Assembly (NCBI GenBank): GCA_001969505.1 | Contig: LSSK01001474.1 | Location: 1 to 39,321 of the forward strand | Direction of reading: 5' to 3' | Length of the DNA stretch: 39,321 nt | Origin: Zancudomyces culisetae | Lineage: Eukaryota; Kickxellomycota; Harpellomycetes; Harpellales; Legeriomycetaceae | Shown: positions 19,359-33,400 of the stretch, piece after piece | Position numbering within the stretch: position 1 is the first letter of the stretch | Layout of the letters: each line of letters starts with the position of its first letter | Made by a program: the position numbers and the translations under genes | The notes under the pieces: generated by a model | What the model was told of the DNA's origin: nothing | What the model saw: the letters and a program-made list of their open reading frames with translations, nothing else | The model's database searches: none

Positions 19359-20507
19359 ATGACAATAGCTTACTACACAAAGGAACAAGTCGCAACACAT
19401 AACACTGCGGCTTCACTGTGGGTGATTTACGATGGGCACGTCTGTGACATAACTGCGTTTGCAGCGCACCACCCAGGTGGATACTCACAACTTGCAATGT
19501 GCGCAGGCACCGACGTCAGCGACTTGTTGTTTTCAGGCCCCCATATGCACCCACGCTCAGTTATTGATGATTTAATGGCACGGTCTCGGATCGGACGAGT
19601 TTACGTAACTCACCAAGATACACTAGAAAAGCAACACCAAGAAAACGAAATAAAAAGATTACAAACAGTAGAAAAAGATATGCAAACCGAAAAGGAAAAG
19701 CAAAACGAAAACGAAAAGGAAAATACCCGCTTGGAATATCTCGATGTTACGAAACCTCTAGTATGGCAACTTATGCGTGCTCGCCTGTCACGTGCCGAGT
19801 ACCTCGAATATGTCCACACACCATGTATGCACGTAGGGCAAACCCGATACTTTAGCAACCCAGTGCTCGAGACCGCATGCACGATGAAAAAGTATAGCGT
19901 GACGGTGGCCGCAATTCCAGCAGCTATACTACTGTTGCGGCGTGCAGCGACACAATATTTGAGTTCGCTTGCATCTACAGCTACAGCTACAGCTACAACT
20001 ACAGCTACAACTACAACTACATCTGCTTGGACAGTACTATTGACTGCATGTGCTGCAGGAGCGGCAAGTTGGAGTATATTGGAGTATTTCCTACACCGAT
20101 TCTCATTACATACCGAATCCGCAATCCTGCACACTACATATGGACAGGTATGGCATTTTATGCGGCATGGAGTACACCACCTATTGCCATACGATCCTAG
20201 CAAGGCACAGATTCCACTACCGTTGCTGGCAATCAATGCAGCACCCATCCTGTACACAGCAAATTTGTGTCTTCCTCATGGTCTTGGCCATGCCTGGTCA
20301 GCCGGACTTTTGGCAATGTTTGCGGTTTATGATGCTATCCACTATGGAGTTCATTTTGGCGGCTGGCAGTATTCACCAAGAAATGTGCTGTTATATCCAC
20401 TTATGCGTCTCAAGTCGTTCCATAACAAACATCATTATCTTACCCATAAATTGGGATTTGGAGTATCTAGCACAATGTGGGATAGGGTTTTTGGAACTTT
20501 GTTCTAG
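19359..20507 (+). CDS. SCS7: Sphingolipid fatty-acid 2-hydroxylase SCS7/FAH1
   Basis: Intronless gene of 382 aa, almost the same length as yeast Scs7 (384 aa). The enzyme is an ER membrane di-iron hydroxylase that 2-hydroxylates the very-long-chain fatty acid of ceramides. Residues about 5-85 form a cytochrome b5 domain with heme motif HPGG (38-41) and a second His at 62 or 64. A Lys/Glu/Gln/Asn-rich linker (about 86-125) follows. The hydroxylase part holds the His clusters EYFLHR (242-247), WHFMRHGVHH (265-274), IHYGVHF and FHNKHHYLTH (354-363). A Thr/Ala tract (about residues 206-222) between membrane segments comes from CTACAG/CTACAA repeats at about 19975-20022. The gene converges on TRA1, leaving 111 bases between the stop codons. 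Confidence 0.95.
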   Translation: MTIAYYTKEQVATHNTAASLWVIYDGHVCDITAFAAHHPGGYSQLAMCAGTDVSDLLFSGPHMHPRSVIDDLMARSRIGRVYVTHQDTLEKQHQENEIKRLQTVEKDMQTEKEKQNENEKENTRLEYLDVTKPLVWQLMRARLSRAEYLEYVHTPCMHVGQTRYFSNPVLETACTMKKYSVTVAAIPAAILLLRRAATQYLSSLASTATATATTTATTTTTSAWTVLLTACAAGAASWSILEYFLHRFSLHTESAILHTTYGQVWHFMRHGVHHLLPYDPSKAQIPLPLLAINAAPILYTANLCLPHGLGHAWSAGLLAMFAVYDAIHYGVHFGGWQYSPRNVLLYPLMRLKSFHNKHHYLTHKLGFGVSSTMWDRVFGTLF

Positions 20508-20618
20508 TTTATTAATTTAGTTGGTCTATATCATAAAGTATAATAATTGGTAAAATAAAACATAGAAATATCATATATAAAAACATGAAAATAAAAAAAA
20601 GGGAGGAAATAATATCAC

Positions 20619-23600
20619 CTAGTACCAAGGTAGTGCCAAGAATGGGTACAACGAAAGAGTTTGAGGATTAGTGGCATGATTGATGAGAGATAACGCATGA
20701 ACAAACCCATCATTGGCAGTACTAGCAACCGTGCTACTATTGTTGTTATTGCTGTTGTTATTGTTATTTGATGTGGGATTGTTGTTATTGTTAGCAAGAA
20801 CAGCATGGCGAGGAGCAGAGGGATCAAGAGTGTAGTTGGAATTAAAGGTCAAAAGACAGGATCTAAGCAACAAAGTATCAATAGTGTTGTTGATAGACAG
20901 GGTGGGAGCAGGAAGAGAATAAGCAAAGAGAGAAGAAGGGTTATCGGGAATAGGCACAATGGAGATTGGAGATTGATTGGGAAAGTATAAATCAAGAGGA
21001 GAAGAAGGAGAAAGAGAGGAAGAAGAGAGAGAAGGTTTAGTTGATATCAAAAGTTGGAGAGGTTCATAAGTGTGGAATAGTTGAAGATAATCAAGCAACA
21101 AGTTTTCATCGTCAAATAGAGAGGTTGGAATGGAAGTTAGAACATAAGGAAGAATAGATTCAAGACCAAAATCACCAATTAGACATTGGATATTTGGTGT
21201 GAGACGGAATGGTGGAGGTTCCACTTGCTGTTGCTGTTGCTGTTGCTGTTGATGTTGATGTTGTTGTTGATGTTGCTGTTGATGTTGTTGTTGTTGTTGT
21301 GTGTCAACTTGCATGGCATTTTCATCTTTATCAACTTGCATTTCAGTATCTACATCCATTTGAGCAGTTGAATTAGAACTATCTTTGAGCTGGGTTTCAT
21401 TATCAGCCGGATTATCTGATTCCTGTTTGATTTGAATTCCGGTATTTTCGCTTTGATCAAGAGTAGTATTTTGAGTATCATCAACACTAGTCATTTCAAC
21501 TTGTTTTATACTTGATTCCCCTTCTTGTTCATTTTCCTGTACTTTTTGTTTTTGATTAGTAATAATAGATTTACCAAGAGAGTTGATACTGTTATTCAGA
21601 TTCATATTCATATTCATATTCATATTAGTGGTAGAGGTGAGACTGGGAATTGGAGGCAAATACGAGTCTACAAATACCAAATTTGGATCGTTGGGATTTG
21701 TATAATCTGAACCAATAGCAACAAAGCAATTTTGAGGATTCATTACCACAGTAGTATTATTATTACTACTACCACTACTACTACTATTATTATTGTTGTT
21801 GTTGTTGTTGTTATTTATATCGTGAATTGAGGAGGTAGAAATAGTTCCAGGAGGAGCAAATAAATGCTCAACAGCCAAAAATGTGGAAAATCTCCAAGAA
21901 ATTGCAGTTCTTAGCTGAGTATATGCAGACATTGAAGTAACAGAACGCATTAGATGAGAAGTAATAATATCACGAGGAATAAACAACTCTGTGGAAAAAG
22001 TAGAAGAAGAAGAAGTAGAAGCAGAGGAAGAAGAAGAGGAAGAAAGATAAGGATTTTGTTGAGAGATAAAGAAGAGAGCAGTCGAAAGAGAATGATGATG
22101 ATTTTGGTTTTGATTTTGATTTTGATTTTGGTTTGAGTTTGAGTTTGAGTTTGAGTTTGAGTTGAAGGAGGAAAGAATTGAATCGATGGATTTAAGAATC
22201 GAGTAAAAAGATATAGGATTATCCTCATTGTGAGATTCCAACAAATCATAAAGAGATTTCGAACGACCACTTCTGCCAGTAGTAGTTAGCGTAAGAGAAA
22301 CAGAATTGGACAAACCAACCACCAAATTCTTTACACCAAACCCAACACGGATATTAAAGTAGTTTTGGCGGTATGCGGATAATGAAGTGTCCAGAATATT
22401 CAGCAGTTGGACAAACCGTTCGTGTCGACGTGTAGTCTGTGGAGATTGAGTGTAATGGTTCAGAGTGTATGTAAATAACTGGCCTGATTTTGCAACCAGA
22501 GTTACAGTACGTGAATCAGGATTATAATCCTCATTATTATTGTACTCATTATTATTTGATAATGATGAGGAAGAAGAAGAAAAAGAAGATGGTGATGATA
22601 GTAATAAGAATCGATCAATAGATTCAAAATCAGCATTGGATTCCACAAGCTGTAAATATTGACCTGGCAAATGCACATCCTCAAACTTTTGATGTTCAAA
22701 CTCAATCAAGTATGGCGAGTAATACAAATACGACAAATCCAGTCGGTGCGCTCGATGATGATTTGCTATTGCCGTCTTGACATAGTTGACTGATTCATAC
22801 AACCCCTCAAATATCTCTTTAATCGTCGGGTTGTGGTTCTGCGCGCCTGAAACTATCGGCACCATTTTCGCCCTCACATATCCAAATGCTGGTGTTGCCA
22901 ATTCATTATTGGACACTAGGTTTCGAATATTTGTCAGTAAATGTAAATACGATTTGCTGTTTTTAGTAACAAATTCATTCCATATTTCAATCGAATCGCA
23001 ATTGTGATTGTGATTGTAATTGTAATTGTAATTGTAGTTTTGACACTGATATTGGTATTTAAATGATAGGAATTTGTAAAACAAGTCACATGACGAATGG
23101 AACAAAGTGTTCAAGACATGATAAATATCATGGTCGACATTTGGAGGTTTGAGGCGTGATTTGAGTTGGTCAATCAGCGTCTCAATTGAAAGAGCAAGTA
23201 GAGGATGAGCAGTTTTGAGTTTGGAAACCAATTCGTCAACCAAAGCAAGAACAGGTTTTGAAGAAGAAGAAGTAGAAGAAGGAATAGAATCAAGAGTGGC
23301 TAAATCGTCACGAATTGTTCCTAAAGCATAGTGGAGAGATTGGGGATATCGTTTGGCAATTTTGAGGAGAATGAGTTTGCTGTGGATGGCAAATCGGTCA
23401 CTGTGCAGATTTAACAAGAGTTGAGGAATGAAATAAACCCAATAAAACACAGTAAATCCATTTCCAGTATTAAGAATGTTTGGATTTGTACCTGATGAAG
23501 TTGTAGTATTAACATTATTATTATTGTTATTATTATTGTTATTATTATTGTTATTATTATTGTTATTATTATTGTTATTATTGTTGGTATTGTTGGTATT

Positions 23601-24498
23601 GTTGGTATTGTTATTGTTGGTATTGTTATTGTTGTTGTTGTTGTTATTGGTAGTAGAAGAGGTGTTGGTGATAGAGTCGGAATTTTTAAACGATTCATAC
23701 GCTTTTAGAATAGGATAATCGGGGGCAATGTCATTATTCAACAGATACAAAATACGCGACAAGTAGCGTCTAGTCTTTGGATGCTTGATTTGACTAGATG
23801 CCTGCAAATAACAGCTCATGGCATTACGGCCAAACTGATGCGCCGAGTTTTCGTGGTCAGCCAGTTTATTGTACGGATGCGACAGCGCCTGCTGGAACCG
23901 CACATCGTTGAATTTGGCCCAGCTGGCCCACGTCGTCGCCGAATTCAAATCGACTTGGACACCCGATGCAAACGCCACGTTGGCTTCGACAGGCTTGCCC
24001 AGCTTGGCCAGAAACATCGCCTTGTACTTGAAAAACTCGGCACGCTGCGACGTCGAAAAGTACATCAAATTGGTGTTTCCTATCGTATCAACTCCCAGCG
24101 ACAAATTCGACACCAAATAGTTTTTGGCTTGGCTGCGCAGCTTCAAAAACGCCTCCATAATCTCAATGTTTGGGAATGTATAGATTTTCGACAGCAGCGT
24201 GTTGGACACATCAATCAGCTTCTGCCGCCGCGCTACTGTTGCAAACCGGTTGATGATCCACGCCATTTCGTGGTATCCTCGGTACGCATACGATGATGAC
24301 GACGACGACAGTGTCTTGGATAACAGTGGAATCAGCGGCATGTACACATCGTTGATTGCCCGAAACACCTGCTGCCTCCACGCCACCAAATCGCCCCACA
24401 CCCCAATAGGATCCGACAGACACGGCAGCCGCTCACGCCACGAATAGATAATCTGCTTCAGCTCGTTGGATTTCGATTCCAAAAGCTGTGGATTGATT

Positions 24499-24538
<40 letters not shown>

Positions 24539-27500
24539 TAATGCTGGCCAGCGAAGTATATATCGACTTGGATTCATTTAGTTCTACAAGCAGCTGGAAT
24601 TGGTTGAGAATGTCAAGGTATTTGAGGCTACAATTGATGTTGTTGTTGGGCAATTTTTGTAATGAATTCAAGACTAGGTTGAGTGTTTGTTCATACGCTA
24701 TATTGAAATCATTATAATTCGCACCTCCAACACTCCCAACATTTGCACCATTTATGTTTATACTATTTGCATTTCCATTCAATAAATCAACTAGTGTTAA
24801 ATGTGTATTGATAAAGTTTCCAATAAACGAATTCGTGGTCACGTTAAATTTGAATTTTTCCTTGTTGATATTGGCCAGTCGTAGACTACATTCAAGATCT
24901 AATCCATCTAAATCTCCATCACCTGCCATTTGCTGTTGTTGTTGTTGCTGTTGCTGTTGCTGTTGTTGTTGTTGTTGTTGTTTTTGTTGTTCAATTGATT
25001 GCTGGGATTGTTGTTGTTGAGATTGTTGCTGTTGTTGTTGTTGCTGCTGTTGCTGCTGTTGTTGTTGTTGTTGTAATAGTTCAGAATTAACCAATTCAGA
25101 CAACAACTCCCAATTTAATAACCGTTTTGATGCAGAAATCCATTCAGACTCCCACAAATTATACTCCAACTCGCTAAATGGAACCAATCCCGATCGCGCC
25201 TTGACTTGCGCTCGTTCTACCATAGCCAGCTCGGCATTCCAATTGCCAATCAGTCGATGCGAAATTGCTGTATACGTTTCGGGATATTGACAGTACCGAT
25301 TCCATGCTCCATAATACTCAAATTCCATTTCTAGATTGGCGTAGAGTTCAGTCAATGCCTCAAAGTATCCTGTACTGTTCGTACCAACATTCGCACCCGA
25401 ACTAAACGCCGAATTGGCAAGCAGTGGATTGGATATATAAGACCCGCTAGACGAAATGCCTGCTGCTGCCGCTGCTGCTGCTGCTGATCCTGATCCTGAT
25501 CCTGACAATGCCGAATTTGTCAACGATGTTGCAGTACTGTTGTTCAAAATCTGTTTCTTGTCATTGTTGAGAACAGCTTGTTCCAAAATATAAATCATAC
25601 TAAACCAGCAATTATACGTCTGTGCCAAATACTTGCACAGTGAAGGCGGCAAATTAATGCATTCCTGGCGACACCTACTCAACGATTCGCATAGTGCCTG
25701 GACAACTTGGTGGTTTTTGAGATATGTCTTGCCCAGCAACTTGACGAGCGACTGTTGTAAATCGTGTTGTTGTTTATAATCCAACAATCCAAACAGTTGT
25801 GGAAATATATCAATCCACAACTCGTATGAAAACTTGTGACAATTCCAATCTTCTGACACTACCATTTCTATTATTATCTTTAAAATTTCATTCTCATTCT
25901 CATTTTCATTTTGACCTGCATCTTCTTTTTTGGCTGTTTGTAATATCATGTATATTACCAAATTCAACCAAAACTTTTCAGACACAAACGACCAATTCTG
26001 TGTATCAAACAAATAACTTGCTCGACTATACACATCGCCACCTAAACTACCATCCAATAATTGCAGAAATACTGTGTGGATTTCAGGATTGCAATGCAGT
26101 GCGCCCAACATAAATGCTGGTTCCAACTTCATGTTCAAATCTGTTCTCTCAAATCGTCTGCTAGAATAAATACTTCCTACCAACTGTAGATACTGAGTTT
26201 CCAGAATTATGTTAGCATTAGCATTAGCATTAGCATTAGCATTAGCATTAGAATTAGAATTAGAATTAGAATTAGAATTAGCATTAGAATTAGAATTGGC
26301 ATTAGAGTTAGTGTTGGATACCAACATTGATATCATCAAAGATGCCTTATCTTTTACTGACGGACTAAACGATGCATCACTACCAATCCACTCCTTCATC
26401 AACACCAACATTCCATATCTGATATGTACATTGTTGCTTTTTTCATTTAAATTAATCAAATTGTTGATAAACAACCGCCGACTATCTCCCAACATATCAT
26501 AGTGTGTCTTGAGAATATAGATGCTCGTCATTATCAACGTGGTCTGTCCCGCCAACTTGGAATCTATTTGTGTAACCAAATTCCAATCCAACTTGGTTTG
26601 TTGACAATTATAAAACTCTTCATTCAATTCATTACTATTACCAATTGCTGTTGTTGTTGTTGTTCTTGTTGTTGTTGATGATGATGTTGTTGATGATGTT
26701 GATGTTGATGATTCAGTATTGTTTTGTATTGCTAAATGTTCTTTAATATGTCTTCCCAGCAACTTTGTCAATAATGGAATTGTTGGTGATATCAAGTCAC
26801 CTACTAGAAACTCTGAAATTCTTCCCAACACATTCAACAAAAACCGTGATTTACTAGCTACCAAAATTCCATCCACTATAATTGTAACCAACTGATTCAA
26901 AAACGCTGTATGAATCGATGTAGTATTGACCAAAATCACATGTAATAAATCCGTCAACACCTCACTACTACTACTACTACTACTATTAGTACTAATTGTG
27001 GAGTTAGCAGTAGCAGTAGTAGTAGTAGTAGTGGCAGATGTAGGTGTAGATGTAGATGTAGATGTAGATGTAGTGGTGTTTTCCATGAATCCTGTCGCTG
27101 CCTGTTCCATATTCTTCAAAAATATAGTCTGCAACACTCCAAAGTTTTCAACAAACCAACTGGGCTCCATCTCTCCCACCACATTTCTCAGCGTTTTCAG
27201 ACTATTTAGTTGCATTGTCTTTTCGAAAAACGACAAGCGAATATTCAACGGCGCCCAAAGTTGTCGGTCCAAACACTGTCTCAATAACATTTGTGCTCGC
27301 TCAAACAGTCCTGCTGTCTTGGATAGAAAATCATGTCCTGCACACAATAGTCGCATTAATAATCCTACTATTACTTCTCTTCTTTGATCATTAATCACCA
27401 ATCCTCCAACATTACTATTACTATTACTATTAATATTATTAATATCTTCACTATTACTAGTCGTTTGCCATTTCAATAATACCTCTATAATATCCATTGC

Positions 27501-28909
27501 CAAAATCCGTGATTCATTATTAGCCGTTTGGCTAATACACAGTCTTTTCAAAACATTGATCAAGTTGGCTACAAATCTCGTACGGTATGGATAAAACAAC
27601 TCGCTGTTACTAACTACAAATTGATATATTGTCATGTTGAATCCGCTAGTCGAGTTTTGTTGCTCCAACATTATAAATCGTGTCCATTTAGCCCATACTG
27701 CCTTTTCAAAATCCACAACCACATTGACATTGACACTTGTGTTTGTGTTTAAAATAGATTTTGGTGTTGAAGCAATAGATATTGGTGTAGAAACACCACT
27801 TCCAACAGTACTAACATTACCACTATTAAGATTTATATTGGTATTTGTATTGGTACTAGTTATTCGATTAGCCAAAACAGGAGCCAAAACATTCAATCCC
27901 TGATGAATCAAATGCCGGCATTCATACACATTAGATTTGAGCAAATTGACATAGAGTTGCAAAACAATCTTTGGAGGAGTCGCAAACGCCGCCACAAACG
28001 TGCTCACCATGACATACGCCACATGTTTAACCAGTGCATCTTCGCATTTTATGTACGACCATCCAAACTTGATGATTTCTTTCCGCACCTCCACTATCAG
28101 CCCTGGAACCGTCTTGATCAGCTGGTACGTCAATTGTAAAATCGCCATGCTAATGTTGCTGCTCACTGCCGTCATCGATGCTGAATTGGCCTGCAGCGCT
28201 ATTATTGGTCCCCAAATCCGCTGCTGCATAATCATAATCAGCCGCTTCATCTCTACTTTTTTGCCCACATTGTCGGTAAATAGTTTGGTAGCTATCGTTT
28301 CCAACACATATTCTTTTCCTTTAGAATCTGTTGTTTTATCTAGAATCAATTCCGAAACTGCCATAAACAACCTAAAACTCGTTGATGCTGATGTAGCTAC
28401 ATTTGTTACATTTGTTGTTGTTGTTGTCATTGTTGTTGTTGTTGTTGGATTGGTATTAATCACTTTTTCAATAATCATATTAATCTTGTCTACTATTAAT
28501 TTGTTACTATACAAACTGCTAGTCGTCCCAACTATCGCCACAAAATCCACTAGATAACTGTATTTCAATGTCGGGTTTTCTAATATCAATTCTGAATACA
28601 GCAAACAAAGATTCACCACTGTGTCTACCATTACTACTCTGTCAAACACACTTGCTGACTCTTTGGAATTTAGAGTTAGTGTCATCTTGTTTAACTGTCT
28701 AATTTCTCCCAAAAGCTTGTCGTACACTTGGCCTACTCTTTCAACACTTGTGATAACTTGAGCTCCCAAACTACACAATATCTTGGTTGCGTGGTATTTT
28801 AGTTTGATCAAGTTGCTGTTGTTGACACCCTCATTATCATTGGGTATTAAACAACATAATTCTACCAATTTGGTTATATATGTTGTTGCTGGAACTGGTG
28901 TTGTTGCTG

Positions 28910-28940
<31 letters not shown>

Positions 28941-30450
28941 TGAGGTTGTGGTTGTGGTTGTGGTTGGGTTAATATTAGTATTAGTATTAGTATTGACTTT
29001 GTTTTCAACAAGCAAACTTCTGATATTAACTGAATTTACAGGATCATCCAATAAACTCACAAACAATTCGACGTGTCGTGTATCCATCAAATGTTTGTTA
29101 TTTTGCAGGAAATATTCCAACGTCTGACTCGGATGCATATTCAAAAACCTAAACAACGGCAATCTAAATGGACTAGCCTTCCGCCGCATCAACTGCGTCT
29201 CCATCATAATAACCGCCTGAACCAGCGCTGGAATCAACGTGTACGCATTCGTCGGCAATAAATAGTATATATTCAGAATCGCCACCATTACCTGAATATC
29301 CGCCTCTCCACTCGCCAACTTCACACTTGCTCGCTGTAGGTTGGCCGGTGTTGCCCACAATTTCAAATGTTCCAACAACTTGATTCCTACCTCTACCTTG
29401 AAATAATTCGTAAGCAGCTGCAACAGCCGCGACAGTCCTTCCAAACACGCAACATTCAGCTTGGTGTAGTCGCTAAGGTTCAGCAACAATGGCCGCAACC
29501 CAGCCTGCAACAAATCCTTTGACAACTTGTGCATTTTACCCATAATCGCCTTCAGCCCCAAATTCGCCGCCTCAATTACCAACTCCGACTTGTTATACAA
29601 AAACTTAAACAACACTGCTATCACCCGCTCTCGAATCCCATTATGCAACTCCCCCATCATTTCCGTCCGCAACATCGCTGCCGTCAACAGCCGAATACAA
29701 CTACACCGCAGCTCCACCAGCGCCGCCTGCGCCGTGTTGATCTGGTCTGGATGCGTCACCAACGCCCCATCTTCCGCATCTGCTATCGCCAACACCTCTG
29801 TCAACAACCGCATAAACTCCCCGCTAATCTCCACAAAATCTGGCTTCAGCTCCAGACTATACGTCAACGCATCCACGTATCCTATCATCATTCCATGCGG
29901 CAGTGCCCGCAGTGGCTTTCCAAATATCGGCACCAATAGCCGCTCTTTCATCGGCTTCATCATTTCTGCTTCTGTAACTCCTAATCCTTTTCCTATTTGC
30001 TCCAAACTGCTTTTGATTGCCTGTCGCACATTTCGGTTTGGACTCGCCAACTCTTTACTAAATATTGCCAACATTCCCATCAATACTTGATTCGCTACTT
30101 TTTCCTGCTTTTCTTTTTCTTTTTCTTTTTCTTTTTCCTTTTCTTTATCTTTTCCTTCCTCCTCTTTTTTTATTACTACTCCTATTATTCCTTTACTTAT
30201 TCCTATTTCTATAAGTTTACTAATACTCCTTTTCGCTTCTTTATAATCCTTCAGTCCAAACAACAACGATTTAAATATCTTATTGATATTGCTCTCGATA
30301 TATTTACTATTCAACTCGAATTGCTCCAATACATACATTATCGACATGCATCCATATTGTCTCGTCAAACTATCTTCACTATAACACTTTATACTTAAAT
30401 ACTCCACCACTCTTTCTGTCCCATTACCTACCACTCCTCCTGCTCCTCCT

Positions 30451-30486
<36 letters not shown>

Positions 30487-33400
30487 ATCGCCCATCTCAT
30501 CATCTCTTGCCCTACCTTTCGGATCTCTACATTACTATTAACCATTGCTTCTGTTATTTCCTCCAACATTATTTCTCCCCCATTTCTTCTACTAATTTTT
30601 TGCTTGATATACTCCTTTTTCTCCTCGTCTTTTTCAATATATTTATATATCAATATCATTACTCGTATCATCAATTGTTGAGTATCCCTTTCCACTTTTT
30701 CCTCCGACCTCTTCTTCTTGTTCTTCTTTTTCTCCATCTCTATCTCCATCTCTACTTTTGTACTATCAATATTCTCTTTGATATCATTACGTTCAATCAC
30801 TTGTTGTAAAAACCCAAAGTATCTATCAACCACTTGTCTCTTATCCATCAATTCCCATCGTAATTCTCCTCCAATAGGTTTCAATCTCTCTTCTATATAC
30901 CTCAACACTTTTGTAATCGGAATTTGTATTTTGCCCTTTTTCTTTTCCAACCCACAAAGTTCAATCTCAAATGTTTCGCTCTCCTTTCGCATCTCCAACT
31001 GTTGTCCTGTCACCAACATTCCTCGATTCCGTTTTCCCAATTTCCCCAATATTCGTGCTGCTATCTTGGCTCTTCCCATTCGACTTTCTTCATCTCGTTT
31101 TTGTTGACCTGTTGTTGTTTTTGGCTCCAATAACTTCCAAAAACTCGTCAACAACTCTTCCATATATGGCTGCATTATCGGATCCAAAAACTCCTTTGTA
31201 AGATTATCTATACACAACTCAAACGTTCTCAACCCTTGATTCACCAACTCGGTCTCGGATTTCAACGATAACACCAATGGCTGCATCAGCTGCGACAAAT
31301 GTGGCAACAACACACTCAGCCGTACCGGAACTGTCAAACTAATCTCCACTATCAACTCTTGAAATCGTGAATGTGGAAGCGCCCTCCGCATCTCCGCATT
31401 CAGCAACTCCAACAGCTGCTGCAGATTCGGAACCACTTCTTTATACAAACTCTCATACTTCCCGCCGCCTATACTCTTAAACAATGTCCGGAGAAGCAAA
31501 AAATAATACTCTGGGTTGGCCGCCTCCATTGCCTGTTGAATCGTATAATTAATAATCCGCTGTATATACGGCTGAATTTCCACCTCATTTGTCTCGGGAT
31601 AAAGCGTCAACACCATAAACACCATCTCGTACACCTGCAATCCCACATTCGACGCCTCTCCAAACCGCCCCAACTCCTCTATCCTCCCCACCAAAAACCC
31701 TAGCAATATCGAACTCATTGCTGCCGACGTTCCTCCATTTCCCAATATCATCTCAAAAAATCTCATTAATCTTGGCTCTTCCACCACCATTTCAAACACC
31801 CGCTTGATCTGGTTTCCCATTACCTCCTGGAACACTCGTACATCCAATCCCACAAACACTTTTACTAGCATCTCCATACCCTCTTTCTCCTCCTCGCTAC
31901 TCGCCTTGTCCACTCCACTTCTATACTCTCCCCATCGCTCTATCTCTACCTCTCTCTCCCTCTCTTTCTCTTTTCCTATTTCTTCTTTCTGTTTACTTTC
32001 TCCTTTGCTTAAATGCACTTTCCACGCTTCTAATCCCCATATCATTATTTTGTTTATCATTGCTATCTCCATACTCGTTCCAACCCCTATTCCTCCTTCT
32101 CCTACTCCTACTCCTACTCCTACTCCTGCCTTATCTTCATCTCCTCCTACTCCAACCCCCATTCCTGCTCCCACTCTATGTCCACACAACTCCATCGCTG
32201 TTACCACTGAACTACATCCTGGAAGTATACTCTTTATCATCATTTTACTATCCTTTTCCCAATCAACTGCCTCTGTCCCTACACTCAGTTTGATTCTCTC
32301 TGCCTGTACCTTTTCTTTTTCTTTTTCCTCCTCTCTTTCTGACTTTACTCTTCGCCCTACTTGTTCAATTGCCGTTGTGTATCCATACAGTATCTTTAGC
32401 TGTAACTGCTTTGCTATTCTTTTATCCTTGAAATTCGCTATACTCTCTATAATGCTATGCATTATCTTTCCACTAAGCGCTCTTATATGTCCACTCAATC
32501 GCGTATTGATTATCGTACTAAAGTAAAACTCCACCGCCGCTCCCATCTGCCTCTCATCCAATCTCGCCTTCACTTGATGTACATAATCCGACACCATACT
32601 GATTCCATATGGCCGCAACACCTCTACACTCGTCAACCCCTCTCCAAGCAGCAACCCATTGTCCAACATCTCCTCTGTATGTGGAATAAACGCTCGTCTA
32701 ATCTCACTGCTCACTATATGTCTTCCCGCCACCAAAAGCTCCTTCCTAGTATTCACCGCTTCGGCTGGACACTTTCGCAGTATATTTATAAACGCCGCCG
32801 CTATTCTCCCCTCGTATGCCGCCAACAGTGGTACAAAGCTACGCACAAAATACGCCAGAAATGACAGTGTCTTGTTCTTCGCATTAAACATGTCGTTTAT
32901 TTTCTCCTTATTCCTCTGTCCCGCTACCTTAAAATCCTGCTCCAACATATTTACTACATGTGGCAACAACCTCATCACAAACTCTGGTGCAAGCTTACGA
33001 TTCCCTTGCAGCACTGATACTATCATTATCGGTATTTCCGCCATCACCTTGAACGACCTGCTTCCTCTTTGTAATACTTTTCGCTGCTGTTCCGTCTGCT
33101 CTACTCCTGGTGACGCCGCTGACGGTGTCATCATCTGCGCATTTGGCCCCGGCGTCAGCATCGTCGCCGCACTGCCCACCTGCATCACCTCACTATTTTC
33201 CTCTGTTTCTCTCAAGATATCACCTGAATGCTCATACATATCCAATGCAAATTCTAGAAACGACTTTGCAAAATTCTCCATCGTTGCTCGATGAACCCGT
33301 GTCAGCTCATACAACGTTTTTAGTGCTATTGTTACATTCTCCTCATTATCTGTCCTCACCACCGTAAGCAACGTACTGCCTACATCTGTCGGCAGCTGCT

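Noticed and set aside
21226-21300. CRISPR-like repeat array
   Set aside because: Units are trinucleotides without unique spacers, in frame within a eukaryotic gene.
23508-25077. Long antisense + strand frames opposite TRA1 (poly-Leu, poly-Cys)
   Set aside because: They are reverse complements of the Asn and Gln tracts in TRA1.
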